DNA of 12,775 bases from an uncultured Eubacteriales bacterium (lineage in GTDB: Bacteria; Bacillota; Clostridia; UBA1381; UMGS1253). The notes beneath the pieces were generated by a model, which ran no database searches, had not been told where the DNA came from, and was given only the letters and a program-made list of their open reading frames with translations. The translations under genes were made by a program, and so were the position numbers. Below are positions 1 through 6,536 of the stretch, in pieces (the first letter of the stretch is position 1; every line of letters begins with the position of its first letter). The DNA lies in assembly GCA_900550065.1 (NCBI GenBank), contig URQR01000041.1:1-12775 (forward strand), read 5' to 3'.

Positions 1-393
1 GCGTTAAAAGAGCAGACCGTCCGTCTAATTAAACATGGCGTAACACACTTTTACTGCGGCGGCGCACTTGGGTTTGATACGCTTGCGGCGGCCTGTATTC
101 TTGAGCTAAAGCAACAAAACAGCGACATCCGGCTGCTGCTTGCCCTTCCCTGCCGGGGGCAGGAAAAATACTATAACAAATACCAAAAGCAGCTCTACCA
201 CCATATTATTGAGCGCGCAGACCGCGTGTTTTACACTGCCGCCGCTTACAGTGCCGGATGTATGCATGAGCGCAACCGCTTTATGGTTGATAACTGCGCC
301 TATTGTATCTGCTATTTACGCAAACAAAGCGGCGGAACAAAATATACGGCGCATTATGCAGAGCGGTCCGGGCTTAAGGTAATTTATTTATAA
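1..393 (+). CDS. SLOG-family (YpsA-like, DUF1273) protein, 5' end missing
   Basis: The reading frame is open from the first base and ends with TAA at 391-393, giving 130 residues of the C-terminal part; the start lies outside the window. It reads ALKEQTVRLIKHGVTHFYCG at the left edge, followed by a GALGFDTLAA segment, an ALPCRGQEKYY segment, SAGCMHERNRFMVD and GGTKYTAHYA. This order (glycine-rich turn, LPCRGQ-type strand, C-M-x-x-R-N-R-x-M-V-D, GGT) is what I know from Clostridial SLOG/DUF1273 proteins, which have a Rossmann-like nucleotide-binding fold. The lost N-terminal part would normally carry the TGHRP-type motif. The molecular role of these proteins is not settled; SLOG domains are thought to bind nucleotide-like ligands. 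It ends at a strong terminator, so it is the last gene of its transcript. Confidence 0.8.
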   Translation, partial: ALKEQTVRLIKHGVTHFYCGGALGFDTLAAACILELKQQNSDIRLLLALPCRGQEKYYNKYQKQLYHHIIERADRVFYTAAAYSAGCMHERNRFMVDNCAYCICYLRKQSGGTKYTAHYAERSGLKVIYL

Positions 394-418
394 AACCCCG
401 CAGAATTCTGCGGGGTTT
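393..418. terminator. Bidirectional rho-independent terminator
   Basis: A perfect 26-nt inverted repeat starts at the stop codon of the SLOG gene: AAACCCCGCAGAA on the left and its exact complement on the right, with AATT at the centre. The stem is GC-rich in the middle and A/T at both ends, so it gives a short U-run on either strand. It separates the plus-strand SLOG gene from the minus-strand acyltransferase that ends at 437, and would stop both converging transcripts. Confidence 0.85.
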
Positions 419-436
419 ATGTCTGCTATTTTTACT

Positions 437-1309
437 TCAGTACTTAAAATACCCGCTCGCGCCGCCGAGCATCTTCCCCTCCTTTAAATACGCAACCATG
501 TTTTTTTCCAGCGTCGTTTTCGGGTGATAGCGGTTAAGGTCGTCGTACGCGTGGCCGAATACGCACTCCAGCGGGTTCTGATTTCCTTCGTACACCCTAT
601 ATATTTTAAAGTCGTTTTGAAACTTTAAAATATTGGATTCCTCCGGCAAAAGCTCTTTTAAGCCGGGGTACAAAAGCCACGACGAGCAGCAGAAATAGAC
701 CGGCTGAAAATCCGGGAAGTATTTTTCAAAAAACAGACGTGCGTCGCCGTACGCCTTTAAAACAGCATCATGGTCAAGCTTGCCATTTGCCGGAACGTGG
801 ACGTGAACGACCGGTTCGCCCTTTCGAATGATACATGCCTCGCCGTCATACACGTCGTGGTCATAGTCGTACATCTCGAACCCGAGCCGCCCAAGCTGGA
901 ACAGGACGCAGTTGATGTGGCGCACAGGCCACGTCGTCACCGCGAAGCCGTATTCTCCATTTGCTTTTCGATATGTATGCACATATTCGCGGAACGCATC
1001 CATCGTATTGTAAAACACATCGTCACCTATGCCGAGCGCTTTGTACCGTTCGTGCGTGTAGCCGCTCGCAGTGAGATAGAGCAGCAGGCAGAGGTAGCCG
1101 CCGTTTTCCATCGGCTCAATTTTCTCATGCAAATACTCACCCGCCGCAAACATGGTTTCGCGACGCAGCAATTTGCAAAATACGTCCTCATACCGACGCA
1201 TATCGTGCGTTTCCATCAGCTTTAACAGCGCCTCCGTCACCTCCGGATACATACCGATATTTTTGCAAATTTCTGTCATGTAGTCCTTTGTCAAATATTT
1301 TTCTATCAT
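437..1309 (-). CDS. Putative acyltransferase (NAT_N / GNAT_C-type), 290 aa
   Basis: A 290-residue protein beginning MIEKYLTKDYMTEICKNIGM. I recognise it, from memory of the family only, as the Clostridial group annotated 'acyltransferase domain-containing', with a helical N-terminal half (about residues 1-120) and a GNAT-like C-terminal half. Supporting segments are TTWPVRHINCVLFQLGRLGF (126-145), HVHVPANGKL (168-177), CCSSWLLYPGLKELLP (207-222) and LEKNMVAYLKEGKM near the end. No signal peptide or membrane segment is visible, so it is probably cytosolic. Substrate and reaction are unknown. The frame is open up to an ATG at 1354, but I chose the ATG at 1309. That one has AGGGGGCGG about 7-12 nt upstream, while the upstream ATG lacks a good site and lies in the loop of a terminator-like hairpin. 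The gene follows rpoD on the same strand after a 65-bp gap. Confidence 0.65.
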   Translation of the reverse strand: MIEKYLTKDYMTEICKNIGMYPEVTEALLKLMETHDMRRYEDVFCKLLRRETMFAAGEYLHEKIEPMENGGYLCLLLYLTASGYTHERYKALGIGDDVFYNTMDAFREYVHTYRKANGEYGFAVTTWPVRHINCVLFQLGRLGFEMYDYDHDVYDGEACIIRKGEPVVHVHVPANGKLDHDAVLKAYGDARLFFEKYFPDFQPVYFCCSSWLLYPGLKELLPEESNILKFQNDFKIYRVYEGNQNPLECVFGHAYDDLNRYHPKTTLEKNMVAYLKEGKMLGGASGYFKY

Positions 1310-1329
1310 TACTATCCGCCCCCTTACCC

Positions 1330-1363
1330 AAAAACGCCACAAATATAAAAGCATACCTGTGGC
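1330..1363 (-). terminator. Candidate rpoD terminator or attenuator
   Basis: On the minus strand GCCACA (1363-1358) can pair with TGTGGC (1341-1336) around a 16-nt loop, and the 3' arm is followed by GTTTTTGG. It lies 12 nt past the rpoD stop and just ahead of the ribosome binding site of the next gene, so it probably ends or reduces transcription coming from dnaG-rpoD. The stem has only six perfect pairs, and after a mismatch two further A-U pairs are possible, so it may be partial rather than complete. Confidence 0.5.
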
Positions 1364-1374
1364 TTTGTTTTATT

Positions 1375-2460
1375 TTAATCTAAATAATCCTTTAATTTTT
1401 TGCTCCTGCTCGGGTGGCGCAGCTTACGCAGCGCCTTCGCTTCAATCTGGCGGATACGCTCACGCGTAACGTTAAACCTCTTCCCAACCTCCTCGAGGGT
1501 ACGCGCGCGGCCGTCGTCGAGCCCAAAGCGCAGCTTCAGCACCTTTTCCTCGCGCGGGGTCAGCGTCCCCAAAACATCCAAGAGCTGCTCTTTTAAGAGC
1601 ACAAAGCTCGCCGACTCAGACGGTGCTGGCGCGTCATCGTCTGGAATGAAGTCGCCTAAATGACTGTCTTCCTCCTCGCCAATCGGCGTTTCGAGCGACA
1701 CCGGCTCCTGCGCGATCTTCATAATTTCGCGCACCTTATCCGCCGGCATATTCAGTTCCTTCGCGATCTCCTCCGCCTGCGGCTCGCGCCCCAGCTCCTG
1801 CAAAAGCTGGCGCGACACGCGAATTAGCTTGTTAATCGTCTCCACCATATGCACCGGAATACGAATTGTCCGCGCCTGATCCGCAATTGCGCGCGTAATC
1901 GCCTGTCTGATCCACCATGTCGCATATGTTGAGAATTTGTAGCCCTTTGTATAGTCAAACTTCTCGACCGCCTTAATCAGGCCGAGGTTTCCCTCCTGAA
2001 TCAAGTCGAGGAACAGCATCCCGCGGCCGACATACCGCTTCGCGATACTAACTACAAGACGCAGATTCGCCTCCGCAAGGCGGCGTTTTGCCGCCGGATC
2101 GCCCTCTGCCATCCGCTTTGCAAGCTCAATCTCCTCGTCCGCGTCAAGCAGCGGGACCTTGCCGATCTCCTTGAGGTACATCTTGACGTGATCGTCGATG
2201 TTGACTCCTTCCGGAACCGATAAATCCTCAATTTCTTCCTCGCTCGCCAGCTCAATTTCCTCTAATTCCTTGTCAATATCACCGACGATCTCAATGCCTG
2301 CCTTTTCAATTGTCTCGTAGATTTTATCAATTTGATCGGGCCCGATGTCTACCACTTCAAAGGCGTCCATAATCTCTTTAAACGACAGCATCCCGTTTTT
2401 CTTGCCGCGCTCCAAAAGCTCTTTGGCAATGGCCTTTTTGCTCACTTCAACGTCACTCAT
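1375..2460 (-). CDS. rpoD: RNA polymerase primary sigma factor SigA/RpoD
   Basis: Housekeeping sigma factor of 361 residues, close to the usual length of Firmicutes SigA. It directs RNA polymerase to most growth-phase promoters. Domains in order: region 1.1 (about 5-70), followed by an acidic stretch rich in E; region 1.2 (NIDDHVKMYLKEIGKVPLL, 88-105); region 2 (about 125-205) with the -10-binding helix YATWWIRQAITRAI (179-192); region 3 (about 210-275); and region 4 (300-361), with the -35-binding helix-turn-helix TLEEVGKRFNVTRERIRQIE (321-340). All are intact. The start ATG overlaps the dnaG stop by 4 nt (ATGA), with AGAGGAGGAT upstream inside dnaG, which implies translational coupling. It is cotranscribed with dnaG, so the sigma-H-like promoter ahead of dnaG would also feed it. 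Confidence 0.98.
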   Translation of the reverse strand: MSDVEVSKKAIAKELLERGKKNGMLSFKEIMDAFEVVDIGPDQIDKIYETIEKAGIEIVGDIDKELEEIELASEEEIEDLSVPEGVNIDDHVKMYLKEIGKVPLLDADEEIELAKRMAEGDPAAKRRLAEANLRLVVSIAKRYVGRGMLFLDLIQEGNLGLIKAVEKFDYTKGYKFSTYATWWIRQAITRAIADQARTIRIPVHMVETINKLIRVSRQLLQELGREPQAEEIAKELNMPADKVREIMKIAQEPVSLETPIGEEEDSHLGDFIPDDDAPAPSESASFVLLKEQLLDVLGTLTPREEKVLKLRFGLDDGRARTLEEVGKRFNVTRERIRQIEAKALRKLRHPSRSKKLKDYLD

Positions 2461-4286
2461 GCGGGCGATCCTCCTCTCTTATCCTTCAGTCCGGCTTGCA
2501 GCTTAAGCAGCTTTTGTATCACTGCCGGGTCTGTTTCTTCACTGATTTTTTTCGTAATGTTTTCCTGTTGTATTGTTAACAGCAAATCCTTTGCCGCCTG
2601 CACCTCATCTGAATACACAGCCCGGTCCATCAAAACCTGTGTCACATATCCGGCCTGTGCTTCATCAAAGGCAAGCAGTATCTGTGCCGCCTCCGGTGCG
2701 GATGCGCCGCTCCATGCGTCGTAGCAAAGCTTTGCCAATTTTTTGTGTATTTCATTGGAAAAATATGCGGCGTCAAGCTGCCCCTGCGCATACTTTGCTG
2801 CGCTCCGGCTCGAAAAAACGAGCGACAAAAGACTCCGCTCCGCCTTTTCAAGCGGCGTTTCAGCGGCGGGCCGCCCCGCGGCCGTACGCCCTTGCACATT
2901 TCCCTGCGTCTGTGCGTGTACAGGCGCCGCCCGGCTTATACCGGCATTGGCCGTTTTATGCACAACGCTCCTTTTCTCCTGCCGTTCCCGCTTGCCCTGC
3001 AGCTTTTGTATTTCCGCATAAATGGATTCTTTTTTTATATCGTAATTTTTCGCCAGCATATCGGCGTACGTATCGACCTCCACCATATTGTTGGTCGATA
3101 ACAATATCTGCGCCGCCTCGGATATAAACCGGATTTTATCATCAATGCTGTTGTCAATGTCATAGCGCCGCTTAAGCGTATTAATCCGGAACAGCGTTGC
3201 GGGCACAGCCTTCTTCACCGCCTGCAAAAACGCCTCGCTCCCGCCGCCGTGGCTCTTGATGTACTCGTCTGGGTCCTTCGCCCCCGTAAGGCTCAGTACC
3301 TTTACACGCACCTCGGTCTTAGAAAAAATCTCAATCGCACGCATGGTCGCCTTTACGCCGGCCTCGTCGGTGTCATAGCAGAGCACGACATCCTTCGCGT
3401 AGCGCGCAATCAGCCGCGCCTGTTCCTCCGTCAATGCTGTACCGAGCGTTGCTACTGCATTATTTATACCCACTTGATGAAGGGAAATAACATCCATGTA
3501 CCCTTCCACCAAAATCAGCGCGTCACTTTTTTTATTCTTCGCAAAATTGAGTGCAAATAGGTTCAGCCGTTTATTAAATGCCGCCGTTTCGGGCGAGTTT
3601 AAATACTTTGGCTTCGAGTCGTCCATCACGCGCCCGCCAAAGCCAATCACGTTGCCGCGCACATCAATAATTGGAAACATAACCCGATTACGGAATTTAT
3701 CAATATAACTGTTGTCCCGAATCGCCGCCAGCCCAAAGTCGACCAACTCGCTTTCACTGTAGCCGAGCGGCTTTAAATGCGCAATCAGCGTATTGCGGCT
3801 GTTGGGCGCAAAGCCCAGCCCGAACGAGGCCGCCGTTTTCGGCAAAATAGCCCGTTCCTTAAAGTATGCACGCGCGGGCGCCCCCTCCGGCGACGCGGCA
3901 AGACAGTTGTAAAAAAACTTAGCGGCATAGGTATTCGCGCTGATGAGCCGCTGCTTTTTTTTAAACAGCTTGTCCGTATTTTCGTTCGCTTCCGGCTCCG
4001 GCAAGGCGATACGCGCACGTTCAGCCAGAAATTTCAGCCCTTCGACAAAGTCGAGGTTTTCCGCCTTCATCACAAAGGTGAGTACCGTGCCCCCCTCCCC
4101 ACAGCCAAAGCAGTGGTAGAGCTGTTTATCCGGCGAAACGTGAAACGACGGCGTTTTCTCCGAGTGGAACGGACATAGGCCGACAAAGCCCCTGCCGCTC
4201 TTTTTCAGGGACGTATACATCCCTATGACGTCAACAATGTCATTAGCCCCAATGACCTCGCCGATTAATTCCTCCGAATATAGCAA
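2457..4286 (-). CDS. dnaG: DNA primase DnaG
   Basis: Synthesises RNA primers at the replication fork and works with the replicative helicase. The 609-residue product has all three domains. The N-terminal zinc-binding domain carries C38-P-F-H41 and C59-F-G-C62. The TOPRIM polymerase core (about 110-370) has the catalytic glutamate in LVEGYMDVI (E261), the metal-binding D305/D307 in YDTDEAG, and a KDPDEYI motif near 337. A low-complexity A/Q/R-rich linker (about 430-477) leads to a C-terminal helical helicase-binding domain (478-600). The start is a TTG codon (4286-4284), chosen because GGGAGGAG (plus-strand positions 4295-4302) sits 8 nt before it and the protein begins in the expected place, just ahead of the EVIGANDIVDVIGMY helix. 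The stop overlaps the rpoD start by 4 nt. Upstream lies the 453-bp intergenic region with the candidate sigma-H promoter. Confidence 0.97.
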   Translation of the reverse strand: MLYSEELIGEVIGANDIVDVIGMYTSLKKSGRGFVGLCPFHSEKTPSFHVSPDKQLYHCFGCGEGGTVLTFVMKAENLDFVEGLKFLAERARIALPEPEANENTDKLFKKKQRLISANTYAAKFFYNCLAASPEGAPARAYFKERAILPKTAASFGLGFAPNSRNTLIAHLKPLGYSESELVDFGLAAIRDNSYIDKFRNRVMFPIIDVRGNVIGFGGRVMDDSKPKYLNSPETAAFNKRLNLFALNFAKNKKSDALILVEGYMDVISLHQVGINNAVATLGTALTEEQARLIARYAKDVVLCYDTDEAGVKATMRAIEIFSKTEVRVKVLSLTGAKDPDEYIKSHGGGSEAFLQAVKKAVPATLFRINTLKRRYDIDNSIDDKIRFISEAAQILLSTNNMVEVDTYADMLAKNYDIKKESIYAEIQKLQGKRERQEKRSVVHKTANAGISRAAPVHAQTQGNVQGRTAAGRPAAETPLEKAERSLLSLVFSSRSAAKYAQGQLDAAYFSNEIHKKLAKLCYDAWSGASAPEAAQILLAFDEAQAGYVTQVLMDRAVYSDEVQAAKDLLLTIQQENITKKISEETDPAVIQKLLKLQAGLKDKRGGSPA

Positions 4287-4355
4287 TCAGTACGCTCCTC
4301 CCTGCTTTTCCGCCGCCGGCCCTTTAAGACAAGCTTTTAAAATCACTCATACTCT

Positions 4356-4384
4356 AAATTCGACATTCCTGCACAAATTCCTTC
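4356..4384 (-). promoter_or_regulatory. Candidate sigma-H promoter of dnaG-rpoD
   Basis: On the minus strand GAAGGAATT (4384-4376) is followed after 11 nt by GTCGAATTT (4364-4356). This fits the Bacillus sigma-H consensus as I remember it, RnAGGAwWW, 11-12 nt, RnnGAATww, at every specified position. The predicted start near 4348 leaves a leader of about 60 nt to the dnaG TTG. In Bacillus subtilis the dnaG-sigA operon is known to have a sigma-H-dependent promoter, which makes the location meaningful. No comparably good sigma-A promoter was found nearby. Not experimentally supported. Confidence 0.5.
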
Positions 4385-4574
4385 TTTTTTATTGAAGGAA
4401 ACAATACTATAAAAAATCAACCAGTATATCAGGAAACAATCTCGTAAAAAGCTGCGCTGTGCCGCGCCTGCGAAATTTTCTGCCCCAATTATACTAATTT
4501 ATCTGCCGTCCGATTGTATTTTCGTATATAATCTTTCCACATAATGTGAAATTTTATAACAAGATTTTATTGAA

Positions 4575-4601
4575 AACTTTTGCTCCACAGGAGTAAAAGT
4601 T
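4575..4601 (-). terminator. Candidate terminator downstream of dgt
   Basis: A 12-bp stem with a 3-nt loop: AACTTTTACTCC pairs with GGAGCAAAAGTT on the minus strand, with one G-U pair at most, and is followed by TTCAATAAAATC so that the stem ends in a four-U run. It lies about 140 nt after the dgt stop and ahead of the dnaG promoter region. The U-tract is short, so termination may be incomplete; the outer stem is A/U-rich and the closing four pairs are GC-rich. Confidence 0.5.
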
Positions 4602-4604
4602 CCA

Positions 4605-4694
4605 TTATTAGCGTTTCAACCTCGTAACGCAGGGCAATATCTGCCCCTTGTACGAGAATAAGCGCCACCCGCCATCCAAAGGGGTGGGGTATAT
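4605..4694 (-). ncRNA. Candidate structured RNA (dgt 3' UTR or small RNA)
   Basis: On the minus strand two hairpins lie between the dgt stop and the terminator-like stem. The first pairs CCACCC with GGGTGG (4687-4682 with 4670-4665, loop of 11). The second is a composite stem: CTCGTA with TACGAG (4656-4651 with 4626-4621) enclosing GGGCA/TGCCC arms (4646-4642 with 4636-4632) around a 5-nt loop, plus a CA/TG pair across a 2-nt bulge. A 5-bp A/U helix (4661-4657 with 4609-4605) can close it with 11 unpaired nt on one side. No -35/-10 pair of good quality precedes it; a TATAGT at 4700-4695 lacks a matching -35. I do not recognise the family. It may simply be 3' UTR structure of the dgt messenger. 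Confidence 0.3.
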
Positions 4695-4739
4695 ACTATA
4701 AGAGGTTATACAATTTTTTTGCACACCGCCTGCCGTGCC

Positions 4740-5744
4740 TTAAAACACCGTCCATGACTTCGGTACAAAAATATTATTGAATGTGTGCACCGCATAGTCG
4801 TCGCTCATCCCGGCAATATAGTCACATACGACGCGGTCTGTCGCATACGCTCCGATAAAACGGCGGTATTCGTCGGGGAGCGCGTCCGGGTTTTTAACAA
4901 AATGGTCAAACATCTCTTCTATAATATAAGTTGCCTTGCGTTCCTCGTTGCGCTTGACCGGGTTATCATATACGGTGTCGAACATAAATGCGCGCAGCGC
5001 AAGCATCGCGTCGCCAATTTCCTTTGACATTACCACATCGTTTTTGGCGAGCGAATTCGTCACCGTATCAGAAATCATTGTGTTAATCCGCTCGGAATGG
5101 CGACTTCCCAAAATTTCAATCAACTCTTTCGGGAGCTGCTCCTCACGCAGCACACCGCCGCGAATTGCGTCGTCGATATCGTGGTTGATGTAAGCAAACT
5201 TATCGGCAAACTTCAGCACCTTCCCCTCCAGCGTAGACGGCTGGTTCGCCCCTGTGTGGCTCACAATGCCGTCGCGCACCTCATACGTCAGATTCAGCCC
5301 CTTGCCGTCCTCGAGTACATCCACCACGCGCAGGCTCTGTTCATAGTGCCGGAAGCCCCCCTCGCACAACGCGTCGAGCGCGTCCTCGCCCCGGTGGCCA
5401 AACGGCGTATGCCCGAGGTCGTGCCCGAGGCTCATCGCCTCTGTCAAATCTTCGTTTAAGCGCAGCGCACGCGCAATCGTGCGCGCAATTTGGCTCACCT
5501 CAAGCGTATGGGTCAGGCGCGTCCGGTAGTGGTCGCCCTGCGGCGTGATAAAGACCTGTGTCTTATGCTTTAAGCGGCGAAATGACTTCGAGTGCAGTAT
5601 CCGGTCGCGGTCGCGCTGATATTCTGTACGCAGTGCGCACTTTTCCTGTTCCCGCATGCGCCCCTTTGTTTCGGTTACAAGCTGTGCATAGGGCGAGAGC
5701 GTTTGCCGCTCAAACGCCTCCGTTTGTTCCCGTATCGTTTTCAT
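4740..5744 (-). CDS. dgt: Deoxyguanosinetriphosphate triphosphohydrolase-like protein
   Basis: Cytosolic HD-domain dNTP triphosphohydrolase, hydrolysing dNTPs to the nucleoside and tripolyphosphate. Of 334 residues, the HD metal site is complete: H79 in RTRLTHTLEV, H108-D109 in LGHDLGHTPFGHRGE, and D181 in KFADKFAYINHDIDD. The conserved N-terminal RTEYQRDRDRILHSKSFRRL (39-58) segment and the KTQVF motif after it are present. Its length and lack of inserts fit the short, Firmicutes-type dGTPase-like group. The frame extends upstream to 5915, but that would run into the flavoprotein gene. The ATG at 5744 begins MKTIREQTEAFE, has AAAGGA about 11 nt upstream, and gives the usual N-terminus. It starts 28 nt after the flavoprotein stop, so the two are probably cotranscribed. 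Placement upstream of dnaG-rpoD is common in Clostridia. Confidence 0.93.
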   Translation of the reverse strand: MKTIREQTEAFERQTLSPYAQLVTETKGRMREQEKCALRTEYQRDRDRILHSKSFRRLKHKTQVFITPQGDHYRTRLTHTLEVSQIARTIARALRLNEDLTEAMSLGHDLGHTPFGHRGEDALDALCEGGFRHYEQSLRVVDVLEDGKGLNLTYEVRDGIVSHTGANQPSTLEGKVLKFADKFAYINHDIDDAIRGGVLREEQLPKELIEILGSRHSERINTMISDTVTNSLAKNDVVMSKEIGDAMLALRAFMFDTVYDNPVKRNEERKATYIIEEMFDHFVKNPDALPDEYRRFIGAYATDRVVCDYIAGMSDDYAVHTFNNIFVPKSWTVF

Positions 5745-5772
5745 CGCGCACCAATCCTTTCTTTCGTACCAC

Positions 5773-6375
5773 TTATCTGTTGTTTTTGTACAACTCGCAC
5801 CGGCGTGCCTCAAACACGGCACGCTTTGCAAGCGCCTCCAGCCGCCCGGCAGCCCATTCGTCCGTCTCTGCCGGGCGATGCGCGCCAACGCCCATCTGTC
5901 CGCCGTCCGTCTCAAACCAGCCGGACCCGAACACCGTCATACCGGATATAAACAGACAGTCCTGTATTGCATTAATCGTTGTTTCCTGCCCGCCATACTT
6001 TGACGCGCCAACGCTCACCGCCGCCGCAGGAATACCGACCCATGCCCTGCGCCCACGCACGTCGCGCGTCTTATCGAAAAACGCTTTCAGCTGCGCTGTC
6101 ATAGAACCAAAATAGACCGGACTGCCGAAAATTACCGCATCGGCCTCCTCTATTTTTTGATACGCCTGCTCGAGCTGCGTCCCGGCGTAGCACACCTTCG
6201 TGCATGGCGTACTGCAGCAAACACAAAACGGCGTCTTAGAATCGCTCACAGCCTGCGCTGCGTTGATTAGCTCCGTCTGCGCGCCTTCTTTCTCGCACAG
6301 CTTTAATATTTTGTCCAGCATATAAAACGTATTCCCCGTTTTGTTTACGCTGCCATTGACCCCAATAATTTTCAT
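5773..6375 (-). CDS. NADPH-dependent FMN reductase / iron-sulfur-type flavoprotein
   Basis: A 200-residue flavodoxin-fold protein. An FMN-phosphate loop is visible near the N-terminus (GSVNKTGNT, residues 8-16), and the flavin-binding strand-loop GSPVYFGSMTAQLKAFFDKT lies at 84-103. A cysteine cluster C51-x-C-C54-x3-C58-x3-C62 sits where iron-sulfur flavoproteins of the Isf group carry their cluster ligands, although the spacing differs from the classical CxxCxxC arrangement. It likely transfers electrons from a reduced carrier to an unknown acceptor in the cytosol. The ATG at 6375 has GGGAGGG 8-9 nt upstream. A TATAAT (plus-strand 6410-6415) could be a minus-strand -10 box, but its -35 is poor. 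It lies first in the run leading to dgt. Confidence 0.85.
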   Translation of the reverse strand: MKIIGVNGSVNKTGNTFYMLDKILKLCEKEGAQTELINAAQAVSDSKTPFCVCCSTPCTKVCYAGTQLEQAYQKIEEADAVIFGSPVYFGSMTAQLKAFFDKTRDVRGRRAWVGIPAAAVSVGASKYGGQETTINAIQDCLFISGMTVFGSGWFETDGGQMGVGAHRPAETDEWAAGRLEALAKRAVFEARRCELYKNNR

Positions 6376-6489
6376 AAACGATCCCTCCCGTGGTTTTCCT
6401 CTTCTCTTAATTATATACGCCGCAAATCAAAAAAATCCTTTTATTCGCAGATTACGGACAAATAAACCTCCACTTAGCATAATTTATAC

Positions 6490-6518
6490 TTGAAAAATAC
6501 GCGCTGCGCCGCTATACT
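6490..6518 (+). promoter_or_regulatory. Sigma-A promoter of the esterase gene
   Basis: TTGAAA (6490-6495) and TATACT (6513-6518) are separated by exactly 17 nt. The predicted start near 6525 leaves a very short leader that begins at or inside the AAGGGGGG ribosome binding site (6523-6530), 6 nt before the ATG at 6537. Confidence 0.8.
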
Positions 6519-6536
6519 ATTTAAGGGGGGATATGA

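Larger units (their letters stand above)
4287..4739. other. 453-bp non-coding region between dgt and dnaG
   Basis: No convincing open reading frame is present on either strand. The dgt-proximal part (about 4575-4694) is a cluster of hairpins ending in a terminator-like stem. The middle (about 4441-4560) is AT-rich and holds a short imperfect palindrome around CACAT-A-ATGTG, plus an isolated minus-strand TATAAT (4493-4488) without a good -35. The dnaG-proximal part has a direct repeat of minus-strand ATTGTTTCC (4440-4432 and 4405-4397), a 7-bp inverted repeat TTCCTTC/GAAGGAA (4378-4384 with 4394-4400), and a sigma-H-like promoter (4356-4384). The layout is consistent with end-of-transcript structure for dgt followed by a separate control region for dnaG-rpoD. 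Confidence 0.7.

Noticed and set aside
770..1225. Long plus-strand reading frame opposite the acyltransferase
   Set aside because: No ribosome binding site and no family resemblance; it is a shadow of the minus-strand gene, as are the open frames opposite dnaG, dgt and the ABC genes.
4378..4400. TTCCTTC/GAAGGAA inverted repeat as a terminator
   Set aside because: Only 7 pairs, no T-run after it on either strand; its left arm coincides with the sigma-H-like -35 box.
4621..4694. GGGTGG followed by GC-rich hairpins resembles the T-box antiterminator
   Set aside because: There is no room for the T-box specifier stem between the dgt stop and this segment, the GGTACCGCG core is absent, and the next gene is dnaG, not an amino-acid gene.
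4605..4694. Possible 6S RNA
   Set aside because: The two ends do not pair in a long closing stem and the segment is shorter than known 6S RNAs.
4671..4700. ATACCCC on the minus strand suggested a copper (CsoR) operator
   Set aside because: The inverted GGGTAT half is missing and no copper gene is nearby.
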